The position numbers and the translations under genes were made by a program. DNA of 11,281 nucleotides from CAZBWE01 sp964495465. Its GTDB lineage: Bacteria > Planctomycetota > Phycisphaerae > Sedimentisphaerales > Anaerobacaceae. Positions 1 to 7,644 of this stretch are shown here, piece by piece (the first letter of the stretch is position 1; every line of letters begins with the position of its first letter). Where the stretch lies: the NCBI GenBank assembly GCA_964495465.1, contig CAZBWE010000071.1, forward strand, positions 1 through 11,281, written 5' to 3'. The notes under the pieces are model-generated. The model was not told the origin of the DNA. It ran no database searches and saw only the letters and a list, made by a program, of their open reading frames with translations.

Positions 1-482
1 AAAAGCTCTTCAAAGGACACCTTTTGGAAAATTTCTTTTTTGATGATTTTTTTCCTGAGAAAGTTGGTGACTCTCCTGACAAACTGTTCGTGCGTGAATA
101 CCCTGTATATTACATACACCACGACCACAATAATGGCCAAGTTTACCCATATCACATAATAAGAAGGGATACGAAATGGCAGGAATGATTCAGACAACTT
201 AGAAAGTATGGTCTCTTGAGGTATAAAAGAGCCGGCTAAAGTGGCAATCATAATGACCAGGCCTGCATTACCTAAAATGATAAGAGCAGAAGCAATCTTC
301 CGCCTCTGTTTATTGCTGGTAATCAACTCCGCCTCTTTTGTTGTAAAACCCGTTCCGGAAAAGCAGGATAACGCCTGGAATTTCGCCAAAGACCATTCAA
401 GTCCGGTCAACTGGAACGCAATGGCCCCGATTCGCACCACAGTGAATGATACAATTAGCGTTACAATGAACAGAATCAGCAT
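1..482 (-). CDS. Multi-pass membrane protein, TrkA-C-type family suspected (3' end missing)
   Basis: The reading frame opens at an ATG at 482, preceded by a GGAGAGG Shine-Dalgarno about 7 nt upstream. It stays open for 160 codons to the window edge, so the C-terminus is missing. The visible part has an N-terminal hydrophobic helix (about residues 1-18), an amphipathic segment containing SCFSGTGFTTKEAE (about 39-52), a second helix rich in Ile, Leu and Ala (about 65-85), and a third (about 109-127). A basic stretch follows, presumably cytoplasmic. The GTGFTT loop recalls the selectivity-filter-like loops of TrkH/KtrB potassium transporters. Planctomycete proteins of this shape often carry a TrkA-C nucleotide-binding domain downstream, which would lie outside this window. 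Membrane location is clear; a role in cation transport is inference. It is the last visible gene of the minus-strand run, 72 bp after gpmA. Confidence 0.7.
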   Translation of the reverse strand, partial: MLILFIVTLIVSFTVVRIGAIAFQLTGLEWSLAKFQALSCFSGTGFTTKEAELITSNKQRRKIASALIILGNAGLVIMIATLAGSFIPQETILSKLSESFLPFRIPSYYVIWVNLAIIVVVVYVIYRVFTHEQFVRRVTNFLRKKIIKKEIFQKVSFEEL

Positions 483-554
483 GATAACCTCTCCAAAAGA
501 TTATTTTTAGTTGTTGATTTAATCTTTAGCTTGAAACGGCCTTTATTTTTCCTT

Positions 555-1304
555 TCATTTTTTGAGTTCGGCCTGTTTTTTCGTTGCTTCAATCTTCTCA
601 GCTATTTCTTTCGGGTTGCCAAGATAGTAATGCTCTACCGCTTTTAAATCTTCGTCAAGCTCATAAATCAGAGGTATGCCCGTAGGTATATTCAAATTCG
701 GGATTTCTTCGTCACTGATATCATCAAGATGTTTTACGAGAGCCCTCAAGCTGTTGCCGTGGGCGCAGATAAGAACCTTTCTTGCTTTTTTTAGTTCCGG
801 CTCGATAGAATCATACCAGAAGGGCAAGAATCTTTCCACTGTATCCTTCAGGCATTCTGTCAGCGGTATATCATTTTCGTCTAAATCTTTGTATTTTAGT
901 TCGTTTGCCGGATTTCGTGGGTCGTCTTTACTCAAAGCCGGGGGCCTTATATCATAGCTTCTTCTCCAGATATGCACCTGCTTTTCGCCGTATTTCCGAG
1001 TCATTTCGCTTTTGTTAAGGCCCTGAAGGGCCCCGTAATGACGCTCATTCAGACGCCACGAATTTATTACTTCAATCCACATCAAATCCATCTCATCAAG
1101 AATAATCCACAAAGTCCGGATTGCCCTTTTCAACACCGAGGTAAAGGCAATATCAAATATGAATCCCTTTTGTTTAAGAATCGAGCCGGCTTGTTGAGCT
1201 TCAATGACACCCTTTTCGGACAAATCAACATCTGTCCAGCCGGTAAACCGGTTTTCTTTGTTCCAGGTGCTTTCGCCGTGTCTAACCAGCACAAGTTGTA
1301 TCAT
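555..1304 (-). CDS. gpmA: 2,3-bisphosphoglycerate-dependent phosphoglycerate mutase
   Basis: This cytoplasmic glycolytic enzyme interconverts 3- and 2-phosphoglycerate through a phosphohistidine intermediate. The 249-residue product matches the usual family length of about 230-250. Expected residues are visible: LVLVRHGES near the N-terminus (nucleophile His9), Arg60, RLNERHYGALQGLNK (Glu87), and the second catalytic histidine in CAHGNS (His182). The frame is open upstream to 1427, but those 41 codons read through a DNA repeat and give a tell-tale HPFDCAQCRPG string. I therefore place the start at the ATG at 1304, just before IQLVLVRHGES, where the family normally begins. AGGA lies almost against this ATG, so the ribosome binding site is poor. 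It follows corA by 76 bp and shares an operon-like run with pyruvate kinase, the enzyme two steps later in glycolysis. The family is certain; the exact start is probable. Confidence 0.95.
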   Translation of the reverse strand: MIQLVLVRHGESTWNKENRFTGWTDVDLSEKGVIEAQQAGSILKQKGFIFDIAFTSVLKRAIRTLWIILDEMDLMWIEVINSWRLNERHYGALQGLNKSEMTRKYGEKQVHIWRRSYDIRPPALSKDDPRNPANELKYKDLDENDIPLTECLKDTVERFLPFWYDSIEPELKKARKVLICAHGNSLRALVKHLDDISDEEIPNLNIPTGIPLIYELDEDLKAVEHYYLGNPKEIAEKIEATKKQAELKK

Positions 1305-1330
1305 TCCTACACCACTTTTAAGTTCTTTTA

Positions 1331-1379
1331 TACCGCGGCCAGGCCTGCACTGAGCACAGTCGAAGGGATGGCCGTGGTA
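1331..1379. repeat. Intergenic inverted repeat of the 'PFDCAQ' type
   Basis: The arms TACCGCGGCCA (1331-1341) and TGGCCGTGGTA (1369-1379) pair over 11 bp with one mismatch (a G-T wobble in one orientation). They enclose a 27-nt loop containing TGAGCACAGTCGAAGG. This core is recognisable from many environmental bacterial genomes, where it is dispersed in intergenic DNA and gives spurious peptides such as PFDCAQ and LSTVEG when translated. Both kinds of peptide occur here: HPFDCAQCRPG on the minus strand and ALSTVEG on the plus strand. The element starts 1 bp after the corA stop codon and ends 26 bp before the gpmA start. On the minus strand no U-tract follows the hairpin, so it does not look like a standard intrinsic terminator. 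It may still affect mRNA stability or polarity. Function is unknown. Confidence 0.75.
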
Positions 1380-1380
1380 C

Positions 1381-2463
1381 TTAAAGCCACTTCTTTCTTC
1401 TGAAATAGATAAGCATAATAGCTGCAATTACCACAAAAACCAGCCAGACCATTGCGTAGCCGTAACGCCACTTAAGTTCCGGCATATATTCAAAATTCAT
1501 TCCGTAAATACCCGATACAAACGTCAATGGAATAAATATTGTAGCAATAATCGTCAGCACTTTCATAATAGCGTTCATCTTGTTGCTGATACTCGAAAGA
1601 TATATATCGAGCATGCCGGAAACCATATCGCGAAAGGTCTCAACCGTATCGATAACCTGTATTGTGTGGTCGTATGTATCCCGTAAATAAACGTCGGTAG
1701 TTTCGCTGATAAGTGAAGACTCGCTTCTTTGCAAGCCACTTATTAATTCTCTTAAAGGCCAGACGGATTTGCGAATTGATATCATTTCTCTCTTGAGCTT
1801 GTGAATTTGCTGAAGTGTCTTTTCTGTCGGATTGGAAACGAGCTTTTCTTCCATAGACTCGATTTTCTCTCCTGTTTTTTCCAGTATAGTAAAGTAACCG
1901 TCAACAACAGCATCAATCAGCGAGTAGCAAAGATAGTCAGCCCCCATTTTTCGGATTCGGCCTTTCGAGTTTCTGATTCTGTCTCTTACTGTGTCGAAAA
2001 CATCTCCGGTACGTTCCTGAAATGATATAACAAAATTCTCACCCAGCACCAGACTTACCTGCTCTTTTTCAACTGTTTGATTTTCATCATTGTAGATGAG
2101 CATGTTCAGCACGATATAAAAGTATTTTTCATAATCCTCGAATTTTGGCCTCTGCGTTGTATGCAGGATGTCTTCGAGTATCAACGGATGCAGTTCAAAC
2201 TGCGTTCCGAGCTTTTCTATTACTTCTACTTCGTGAAGGCCGTCGATATTTATCCACGTAACTGTAGGGGTTAATTTGAATGGGAAACACTGCTCAATTT
2301 TAGATACCTGTTTTTCTTCGATATTCTGTTCGTCATAATCGATATAGCTAATCCGCACTGCCTCCAATTTTCTTTCCCCAATGTGTACGAGCGTCCCGGG
2401 CGGCAGTCCTGCTTTTTTCGAATGTTTTTTAACCGGCTTGGTTTTTTTTGTATTTACTTTCAT
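1381..2463 (-). CDS. corA: CorA-family magnesium/cobalt transporter
   Basis: CorA forms a homopentameric inner-membrane channel for Mg2+ (also Co2+ or Ni2+) uptake. The 360-residue product has the full architecture. There is a lysine-rich N-terminal tail (1-20), a large cytoplasmic alpha/beta domain with the conserved segment LHPLILEDILHTTQRPKFEDYEKY split around residues 91-114, and a long helical region (about 170-290). Two C-terminal transmembrane helices follow (about 298-318 and 334-354). The diagnostic YGMNF motif lies at 320-324, at the end of the first helix, followed by a short periplasmic loop (EYMPELKW). The chain ends in the typical basic tail RRKKWL. The ATG at 2463 has AGGG about 8 nt upstream. 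It lies 18 bp after the LapA-domain gene and 76 bp before gpmA. Metal specificity cannot be read from sequence. Confidence 0.95.
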   Translation of the reverse strand: MKVNTKKTKPVKKHSKKAGLPPGTLVHIGERKLEAVRISYIDYDEQNIEEKQVSKIEQCFPFKLTPTVTWINIDGLHEVEVIEKLGTQFELHPLILEDILHTTQRPKFEDYEKYFYIVLNMLIYNDENQTVEKEQVSLVLGENFVISFQERTGDVFDTVRDRIRNSKGRIRKMGADYLCYSLIDAVVDGYFTILEKTGEKIESMEEKLVSNPTEKTLQQIHKLKREMISIRKSVWPLRELISGLQRSESSLISETTDVYLRDTYDHTIQVIDTVETFRDMVSGMLDIYLSSISNKMNAIMKVLTIIATIFIPLTFVSGIYGMNFEYMPELKWRYGYAMVWLVFVVIAAIMLIYFRRKKWL

Positions 2464-2481
2464 TTCTTCGTCCCTGCGTTC

Positions 2482-2718
2482 TTATCTTTTTTCTGAAGCT
2501 GCATTAATGTCTGGTTTGCTGGGTTTTCTTAAAATATAGCTGGCTGTAATAAGGCCGCCGATAAAACCCATTATGAAGGTCAGAATCAATAACAGCACCC
2601 TTGGCATAGTGATAGTTAAAAATAGCAGCTTGGTCTCTACAGCCTTTGTATTTTGGAGAAAGACAACCAGGGTTAGTATTGATATAATAATTATGAGAAT
2701 AATTTTCATCTTTTTCAT
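2482..2718 (-). CDS. LapA-domain (DUF1049-like) small membrane protein
   Basis: This 78-residue protein has two hydrophobic helices (about residues 4-21 and 38-64) joined by a short polar loop containing FLQNTKAVETKLLFLTITMP. A basic and polar cytoplasmic tail follows (RKPSKPDINAASEKR). The pattern of FLQN followed by a beta-like stretch, a Pro, and a second helix with GFIGGL matches the lipopolysaccharide assembly protein A domain family (Pfam LapA_dom, formerly DUF1049). In Escherichia coli LapA works with LapB to control LPS synthesis, but many isolated LapA-domain proteins in other phyla have no tested role. No lapB homologue is visible here. The start could be the ATG at 2718 or the one at 2709; AAGG about 9 nt before 2718 favours the first. 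It sits between pyk (30 bp) and corA (18 bp), presumably co-transcribed. Confidence 0.75.
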   Translation of the reverse strand: MKKMKIILIIIISILTLVVFLQNTKAVETKLLFLTITMPRVLLLILTFIMGFIGGLITASYILRKPSKPDINAASEKR

Positions 2719-2748
2719 TTTTGAGTACCTTTTGGTTTTTTATATTTA

Positions 2749-3768
2749 TCAGTTTTTAGTTTTTTGATAGTTTTCCGTGCTCTTTATTATTTTATTCATC
2801 ATATCGACAACTTTATGCGGATGTTTGCCGACAGCCGTTTCTGCCGACAGCATTAAATGAGTGGCTCCATCAAGGATAGCGTTGGCTACGTCGGTAACTT
2901 CTGCCCGGGTCGGAATCAGCTCTTTTGTCATACTGTCCAGCATTTGAGTTGCCACGACAACGGGCTTATTTTTCTCTCGGCACTTGCGGACAATCTCTTT
3001 TTGTATAACCGGAATTTCGTAAATTGGAACACAAATCCCCAAATCACCGCGTGCGACTATGATACCGTCAGCTTCGTCAATAATCTCGTCGATATTGTTC
3101 AGCGCCTCTCTGCTCTCTATTTTGGCGAAGATTTGACATCGCGGATGTCTCGGTTTAACCAGGTCTTTAACAAATCTTATATCGCCTGCGTTTCTTACAA
3201 ACGACTGTGCTATATAATCAAAGTGATTATTAATACCCACTTCAATGTCTCGCTTGTCTTTTTGCGTAAATGATTCAAATTCCAGTTGCGCATCCGGTAT
3301 ATTGACTCCTTTATGCTCCTTAAGCTCACCATCGGTGAGGACTTTTGCTTTCAATCTTTTTTTTCCAACCGCCTTAACCTCTAACGTTATTTTTCCGTCA
3401 TCGACAAAAATTAAAGTGCCCGGCTCGATGACTTCCAATGGCCCCTGGTAATCGAATGAAATTTCTTTCTCGCTGCCGACAATATCCTCCTGAGTTAAAT
3501 AGAGCTGTGTTCCTTTTTTTAGCAGGACCGGTCTATGCAATTTGCCGATTCTTATACGGTAACCTTCTAAATCCTGCATAATTTTGATGGACCTTCTCAT
3601 CTTTTTGTTAAGTGTCCGGACAATTTTTGCCAGCCTGAGCAGCTCTGAATGGCTGCCATGAGAAAAGTTCAGCCGGGCAATATCAAGACCGCTGATGAAC
3701 ATCTTGCGCAGAATTGCCTCGGTTCTGCTGGCTGGTCCCAACGTTGCTATTATCCTGGTTCTTATCAT
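2749..3768 (-). CDS. pyk: Pyruvate kinase, short form lacking the C-terminal domain
   Basis: Pyruvate kinase converts phosphoenolpyruvate and ADP to pyruvate and ATP. Visible motifs are TRIIATLGPAS at the N-terminus, ARLNFSHG (Asn34 and Ser36, potassium ligands), MQDLEG (Asp66), and a B domain at about residues 70-160. The catalytic signature IFAKIESREAL follows (Lys216, Glu218), then VARGDLG (Asp242), VVATQMLDSM, PTRAEVTDVANAILDG and MLSAETAVGKHP. The barrel is thus complete. However, the protein stops at 339 residues, about 130 short of the usual 470, so the C-terminal domain that carries effector sites and interfaces is missing. The stop is a clean TGA, and the next gene begins 30 bp on, leaving no room for a detached C-domain. 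GYRIR in place of GPxIR and THLML in place of DxxML mark a divergent subfamily. The ribosome binding site is weak (GAG). Catalytic activity is likely; regulation may be altered. Confidence 0.9.
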   Translation of the reverse strand: MIRTRIIATLGPASRTEAILRKMFISGLDIARLNFSHGSHSELLRLAKIVRTLNKKMRRSIKIMQDLEGYRIRIGKLHRPVLLKKGTQLYLTQEDIVGSEKEISFDYQGPLEVIEPGTLIFVDDGKITLEVKAVGKKRLKAKVLTDGELKEHKGVNIPDAQLEFESFTQKDKRDIEVGINNHFDYIAQSFVRNAGDIRFVKDLVKPRHPRCQIFAKIESREALNNIDEIIDEADGIIVARGDLGICVPIYEIPVIQKEIVRKCREKNKPVVVATQMLDSMTKELIPTRAEVTDVANAILDGATHLMLSAETAVGKHPHKVVDMMNKIIKSTENYQKTKN

Positions 3769-3804
3769 ATTTTTCTCGCAAACTTCATGAGCCGTAAAAG
3801 GCTT

Positions 3805-5316
3805 TCAATTATCTTCTTCAGCTTGCTTGTAATTGCTGTTTGTTATTTTGGTTTTTATACCTCTTATTATTGAAAACGGGAAGCTTACCATTTGCCGCAA
3901 TCCTTCGATAGATGAAAGCGTCCGTACTTGGCCGCTGACTTCGGCGAATAGCTCATTCATAACCACCTTTTCTTCAACTTCACCCTCTTCTTTTATCATA
4001 GCTAATCGATGAAGCGAATACAAGCCAATCAAAAACGCCAGTGCGAAGAAAAAGTCCCATTGTTGAAGATTCAGCGTAGGTAAAGTAAATTCTCGGCCCG
4101 GACCTGTATATTTCAATGTCCATTCAAGCTGGCGGTTGGCGAAAAAGTCCGCAAACTTACCGCCTAAAATAGGTGCTATTCCAGCAGCAATTGAGTTCAT
4201 TATCGTATTGGCAGCAAGATAGGCTGTCGCCTGACCCTGTGGTGCTAACTTCAAGCCGATATTGCCCGAGGCAAGCGACACGCCGGCTGATGATAATCCC
4301 ATCACTATATGAATGACAACCAAAAGCGGTATCGTCAGGAAGTATTTCTCCGGCATTGTCGTAAATGTCCACGCCAGAATTGACAATATGAACAAAGGCC
4401 CGCAAATTGCCAGCACTGATTTATTGCTGAACCGGTCTGTATATTTGCCCCAGATTTTAAGAAAAGTAAAATTTAAAATCTGGCTGATTATAGATAGGGC
4501 TATGATAAATGACATACTCAATCCTAACCGTTTGAGCATATATACCATAAAAAATGGCCCAGCCAGGTTGACCGCAAAATTCCACGAGCACATAAATGCA
4601 ATCAGCTTGCGAAAGTTCTCGTCCCTGAATGGCTGGGCAAGCAGCTTTAATATCCCCGTTCTTTGCTCAGGTGCGGGCATACGTTTCTCCGGTGTTCGTG
4701 CAAGAAAATAAACTCCCATTGCACCTGCTCCGAGTCCCAGCAAAAATAAAATTGAATATCCGTATATTTCATAGTCGGCAAATAATTTTTTCCACAGGTC
4801 AAGATAAACAGCGGCTAATATACTTAAACCTATACCTACTCCTGTTGCTATCCTCATCCGTTTTGAAAAAAATGAACCCAGGATATTCTGGGGTATCAAA
4901 TCCCGCATCCACGAATTCCAGCTACAGCCCGATATGGCACCAAAAGCAGAAGCTGCTATCATTGCCCCAAGCAGGACAGCAAGGCCGGTTTGTTCGATAA
5001 AAAGAAACGGTATCAGTGCGATTAACAGCCAGCATATCCGGCTTAAGCCCGCTGCAAAAAGGACAATGGCTCGCCTGTTGCGTATCTTTTCAACAAGAAA
5101 TATGGATGGCAACTGCAGCAATTGTGCTAAAGGCCCAATCGCTGCCAACAAGCCAATAATCAGATTCGATGCTCCGAGCTTGATGGCAAAAGCCACTAAA
5201 AACGCTCCGCCGGTTAATATCCCCATTGCCTGGGAGGCTATTCCATCCTTGATAACGTAGCTCAGGCCTGACTGGACCTGCTGCTCTGTCAGGTTTTCTT
5301 CTGTTTTGAACCACAT
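3805..5316 (-). CDS. Major facilitator superfamily transporter
   Basis: The 503-residue protein has roughly 12 predicted hydrophobic segments spread from about residue 28 to 437. A hydrophilic break at about 205-235 separates two six-helix halves, as in MFS transporters. Degenerate copies of the loop 2-3 signature are visible as VEKIRNRRAIV (about 75-85) and, in the second half, GKYTDRFSNKSVL (about 290-302). An acidic then basic cytoplasmic tail of about 60 residues (441-503) follows the last helix. The ATG at 5316 is preceded by a near-perfect AAGGAGG with an 8-nt spacer, the strongest ribosome binding site in this gene run. It is 33 bp after the MscS-type gene and 36 bp before pyk. The substrate cannot be inferred from sequence; proximity to glycolytic genes hints at a sugar or organic acid, but this is only context. 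Confidence 0.88.
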   Translation of the reverse strand: MWFKTEENLTEQQVQSGLSYVIKDGIASQAMGILTGGAFLVAFAIKLGASNLIIGLLAAIGPLAQLLQLPSIFLVEKIRNRRAIVLFAAGLSRICWLLIALIPFLFIEQTGLAVLLGAMIAASAFGAISGCSWNSWMRDLIPQNILGSFFSKRMRIATGVGIGLSILAAVYLDLWKKLFADYEIYGYSILFLLGLGAGAMGVYFLARTPEKRMPAPEQRTGILKLLAQPFRDENFRKLIAFMCSWNFAVNLAGPFFMVYMLKRLGLSMSFIIALSIISQILNFTFLKIWGKYTDRFSNKSVLAICGPLFILSILAWTFTTMPEKYFLTIPLLVVIHIVMGLSSAGVSLASGNIGLKLAPQGQATAYLAANTIMNSIAAGIAPILGGKFADFFANRQLEWTLKYTGPGREFTLPTLNLQQWDFFFALAFLIGLYSLHRLAMIKEEGEVEEKVVMNELFAEVSGQVRTLSSIEGLRQMVSFPFSIIRGIKTKITNSNYKQAEEDN

Positions 5317-5349
5317 TTCAGTGGCCTCCTTGAAGAACAGTACCTTATT

Positions 5350-6408
5350 CTACACTGGCAATTTTTCAAATTCAGCCCGCACCTTGGGGAGGGCATTCGG
5401 GTATTTATCACGGATAAATGATACAAGCTTCTCGCGGACCTCGCAACGGAGGGTCCATGCAGTTGAAGCATCCACCGCGCTCATAAGGGCCCTTAGCTCG
5501 ATTGTCTTGTCTGTTGTGTTTGTAACCTGCAGAACGCATACCTTGCCGTCCCAGTGTTGAGATTCCTTCAGAATTCTCTCCAACTCATTACGGACGGCTT
5601 CTACAGGCACAGTATAATCGACATAGAGAAAGACACTTCCCAGCAGCTCGGCTGTAGCACGTGTCCAGTTCTGAAACGGCTTTTCTATGAAATAAGTAAT
5701 CGGCACAACCAGACGTCTCAAATCCCAGATTTTGACCACAACATAGGTCAACGTGATTTCCTCAATTCGTCCCCACTCGCCTTCTACAATGACGACATCG
5801 TCTATGCGAATCGGCTGAGTCAGAGCTATCTGAAGGCCGGCTATGAATGTTCCAATCGTTTTTTGAGCAGCAAGACCGACAACAATGCCTACTATACCTG
5901 CTGATGCCAGAATCGTCGTCCCGAGCTGCCGAACCTTGTCAAAGGTCATCAGCATCGTCCCCAGGGCTATTATCACAACGGCTGTAATCACTATTCGTTT
6001 TATGACGTTCAACTGGGTATATATTTTCCGTGCTCGAAGGTTGTCTTTCTGGTCAATGTCAAATCGCCTGATGATATAGTCGTCCAGAATATATGTGCTT
6101 TTTATCAGCAGCCACGACACCAGTGCAATCACTGCCAGGCCGAAGATATGTCTTAAGAATTCCTGGAATGCTACGGACATATTAAACAGCGGCAAAACCA
6201 GTCGAATGCCAAGGAATATCATTATCCATCTTGCTGGCTCACGCAGATGTTTGACTATCGATTCATCGAGGCGGGTTGTTGTTCGTCTGGTTAAACGAAC
6301 GAGGATTATAAATAGCAAATAATGACATATTAGCGCGACAGCAAGCACAGCCATCAATCCGCCTAAAGACCAGAGGGCGTTTTGCCAATTTTGTAAAATG
6401 TCCGCCAT
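5350..6408 (-). CDS. MscS-family mechanosensitive ion channel
   Basis: MscS-type channels sit in the inner membrane as heptamers and open on membrane tension to release solutes during osmotic downshock. The 352-residue protein has hydrophobic helices at about 13-38, 58-77, 86-108 and 134-157, then the pore-lining helix at about 163-195 with the Gly/Ala-rich pattern TILASAGIVGIVVGLAAQ. The beta domain follows at once, with PIRIDDVVIVEGEWGRIEEI, VVPITYFIEKPFQNWTR, and a C-terminal alpha/beta region to residue 352. The protein is longer than E. coli MscS (286 residues) because it has extra N-terminal helices, so it belongs to the medium-size YnaI/YbdG-like class in length. The ATG at 6408 has GGGAG about 8 nt upstream. 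It is 46 bp downstream of the radical SAM gene and 33 bp upstream of the MFS gene. Confidence 0.93.
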   Translation of the reverse strand: MADILQNWQNALWSLGGLMAVLAVALICHYLLFIILVRLTRRTTTRLDESIVKHLREPARWIMIFLGIRLVLPLFNMSVAFQEFLRHIFGLAVIALVSWLLIKSTYILDDYIIRRFDIDQKDNLRARKIYTQLNVIKRIVITAVVIIALGTMLMTFDKVRQLGTTILASAGIVGIVVGLAAQKTIGTFIAGLQIALTQPIRIDDVVIVEGEWGRIEEITLTYVVVKIWDLRRLVVPITYFIEKPFQNWTRATAELLGSVFLYVDYTVPVEAVRNELERILKESQHWDGKVCVLQVTNTTDKTIELRALMSAVDASTAWTLRCEVREKLVSFIRDKYPNALPKVRAEFEKLPV

Positions 6409-6454
6409 AATATTGTCTCCCGTTATTTTGTATTGTCTATTGCTAATCCGGTGC

Positions 6455-7594
6455 TTAATAAGTCAGGAATTTCTTCGCTTTTTGCAGTCTTATTCCCACT
6501 TTGCCGATGTCTTCGATATGGTTTAAGTGACTTTTCTTCCGCTGCTGTAAAATCCTGTTTACCGTCACCGGCCCAAGCCCGGGCACTCGTAAAAGCGAAA
6601 ATTGTGATGCCCGATTAATGTTCACCGGAAAAAACTCAGGATGCCTCGCTGCCCACGCCTCTTTGGGGTCAGTTGATAATGAAAGATTACCATTTTCGTC
6701 GAGAATTATATCTGATTCCTCGAATCCGTATTTGCGAAGCAGAAAATCCACCTGATACAGCCGGTGTTCCCGCATAAATATATCGCCCGGCCTTTCGAGC
6801 CCTGCCTGCTCACCCGCTATAGATTTATCTCCAAGGCCTTTTTGGTAGGCGCTGAAATAAACTCTGTTCATTCTTAATCTTTTATACAGCCCATACATAT
6901 ATTTCACTATTTCCGCATCTGATTCACCGGCTGCACCTACGATGAATTGCGTTGTCTGCTTTGTCTTCTCGTATTTTGAACCGCGTCCGACTAACCTGCT
7001 TATCAGCTTTATTGGTTCAATGATATCACGGATGTAAATTTTCTTTTCCGAGAGTTTCGCTAAATTGTTTTCGCCCGGCGTCTCAATGTTCAGCGATACC
7101 GCGCTGGCTAAAGAAACCGCCTCTTCAATGGCTGCTTTGCTGGCACCCGGAATAATCTTCAAATGAATGTATCCCTTGAAGCCGTGCTTTTTTCGCAGAA
7201 GTCTTGCTACGCTGTTAAGCCGGTCCATTGTGGCATCAGCCGACCCCAAAACTCCTGAGCTTAAAAACAGCCCATAAACTTTTCGCCGATTGTAGTAATC
7301 CAGAAATACTTTTGCTGTCTCGTCAGGCCGCAAGCTGCAGCGCCGAATATCCATTTGTTCTCTAAGGGGACAGTATTTGCAGTCATTACTGCATACATTT
7401 GAAATTAAGGTCTTAAATAGTATGCTTTTACCGCCGTTTGGAAGCGTTATGGGATAAACCCAGTTCCCTTTGCTGTTTCGCTTGCGGTGTTCGTCTTTGT
7501 TGCTGCTGCATGCACACGCCAAGTCATACTGGGCGTCGGCGCTCAGTATCCGTAGCTTTTGGTGCGTATCAGGACTGGCAATAATCCCAACCAT
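6455..7594 (-). CDS. Putative DNA modification/repair radical SAM protein
   Basis: This cytoplasmic iron-sulfur enzyme of about 379 residues carries the radical SAM cluster motif CSNDCKYC (CX3CX2C, Cys68, Cys72, Cys75). Family-typical segments follow: LFKTLISNVCSNDCKYCP, LFLSSGV, LKIIPGAS, SLNIETPG, TTQFIVGAAGE and RVYFSAY. A helix-hairpin-helix DNA-binding region lies near the C-terminus (about 322-349, VNINRASQFSLLRVPGLGP). This matches the family annotated as 'putative DNA modification/repair radical SAM protein' (TIGR03916), usually encoded beside a uracil-DNA-glycosylase-like partner (TIGR03915). No such partner lies in this window. The frame opens further upstream at a TTG (7666), but I chose the ATG at 7594: it has AGGGA about 10 nt upstream, fits the family N-terminus ILSADAQYDLACACS, and lies downstream of the best promoter candidate. 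Substrate and reaction are unknown. It is the first gene of the minus-strand run. Confidence 0.9.
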   Translation of the reverse strand: MVGIIASPDTHQKLRILSADAQYDLACACSSNKDEHRKRNSKGNWVYPITLPNGGKSILFKTLISNVCSNDCKYCPLREQMDIRRCSLRPDETAKVFLDYYNRRKVYGLFLSSGVLGSADATMDRLNSVARLLRKKHGFKGYIHLKIIPGASKAAIEEAVSLASAVSLNIETPGENNLAKLSEKKIYIRDIIEPIKLISRLVGRGSKYEKTKQTTQFIVGAAGESDAEIVKYMYGLYKRLRMNRVYFSAYQKGLGDKSIAGEQAGLERPGDIFMREHRLYQVDFLLRKYGFEESDIILDENGNLSLSTDPKEAWAARHPEFFPVNINRASQFSLLRVPGLGPVTVNRILQQRKKSHLNHIEDIGKVGIRLQKAKKFLTY

Positions 7595-7604
7595 AGAAAT
7601 CCGT

Positions 7605-7609
7605 TCCCT
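7605..7609 (-). promoter_or_regulatory. Ribosome binding site of the radical SAM gene
   Basis: On the minus strand AGGGA lies 10 nt before the ATG at 7594. It supports this start over the TTG at 7666, which would add 24 basic residues (MPLYNLPLRQKR and onward) not expected for the family. Confidence 0.5.
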
Positions 7610-7644
7610 GGTTTCAGTTTTTTTAAAAGTTCTTTTCTGTCTCA

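Noticed and set aside
1331..1379. Reading the inverted repeat as the intrinsic terminator of corA.
   Set aside because: The stem is strong, but the downstream minus-strand sequence is TATAAAAGAAC rather than a U-tract.
972..1403. A 143-codon plus-strand frame antisense to gpmA.
   Set aside because: It lies opposite a certain gene and contains the repeat-derived ALSTVEG string, with no recognisable domain.
1305..1427. A 41-residue N-terminal extension of the phosphoglycerate mutase.
   Set aside because: It is a translation of the inverted repeat and the end of corA, and it overlaps corA. The family starts just before LVLVRHGES.
3765..3788. A seven-codon minus-strand frame MKFARKI whose TGA overlaps the pyk ATG, resembling a leader peptide.
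   Set aside because: There is no Shine-Dalgarno ahead of it and no attenuator-like hairpin; an ORF this short arises easily by chance.
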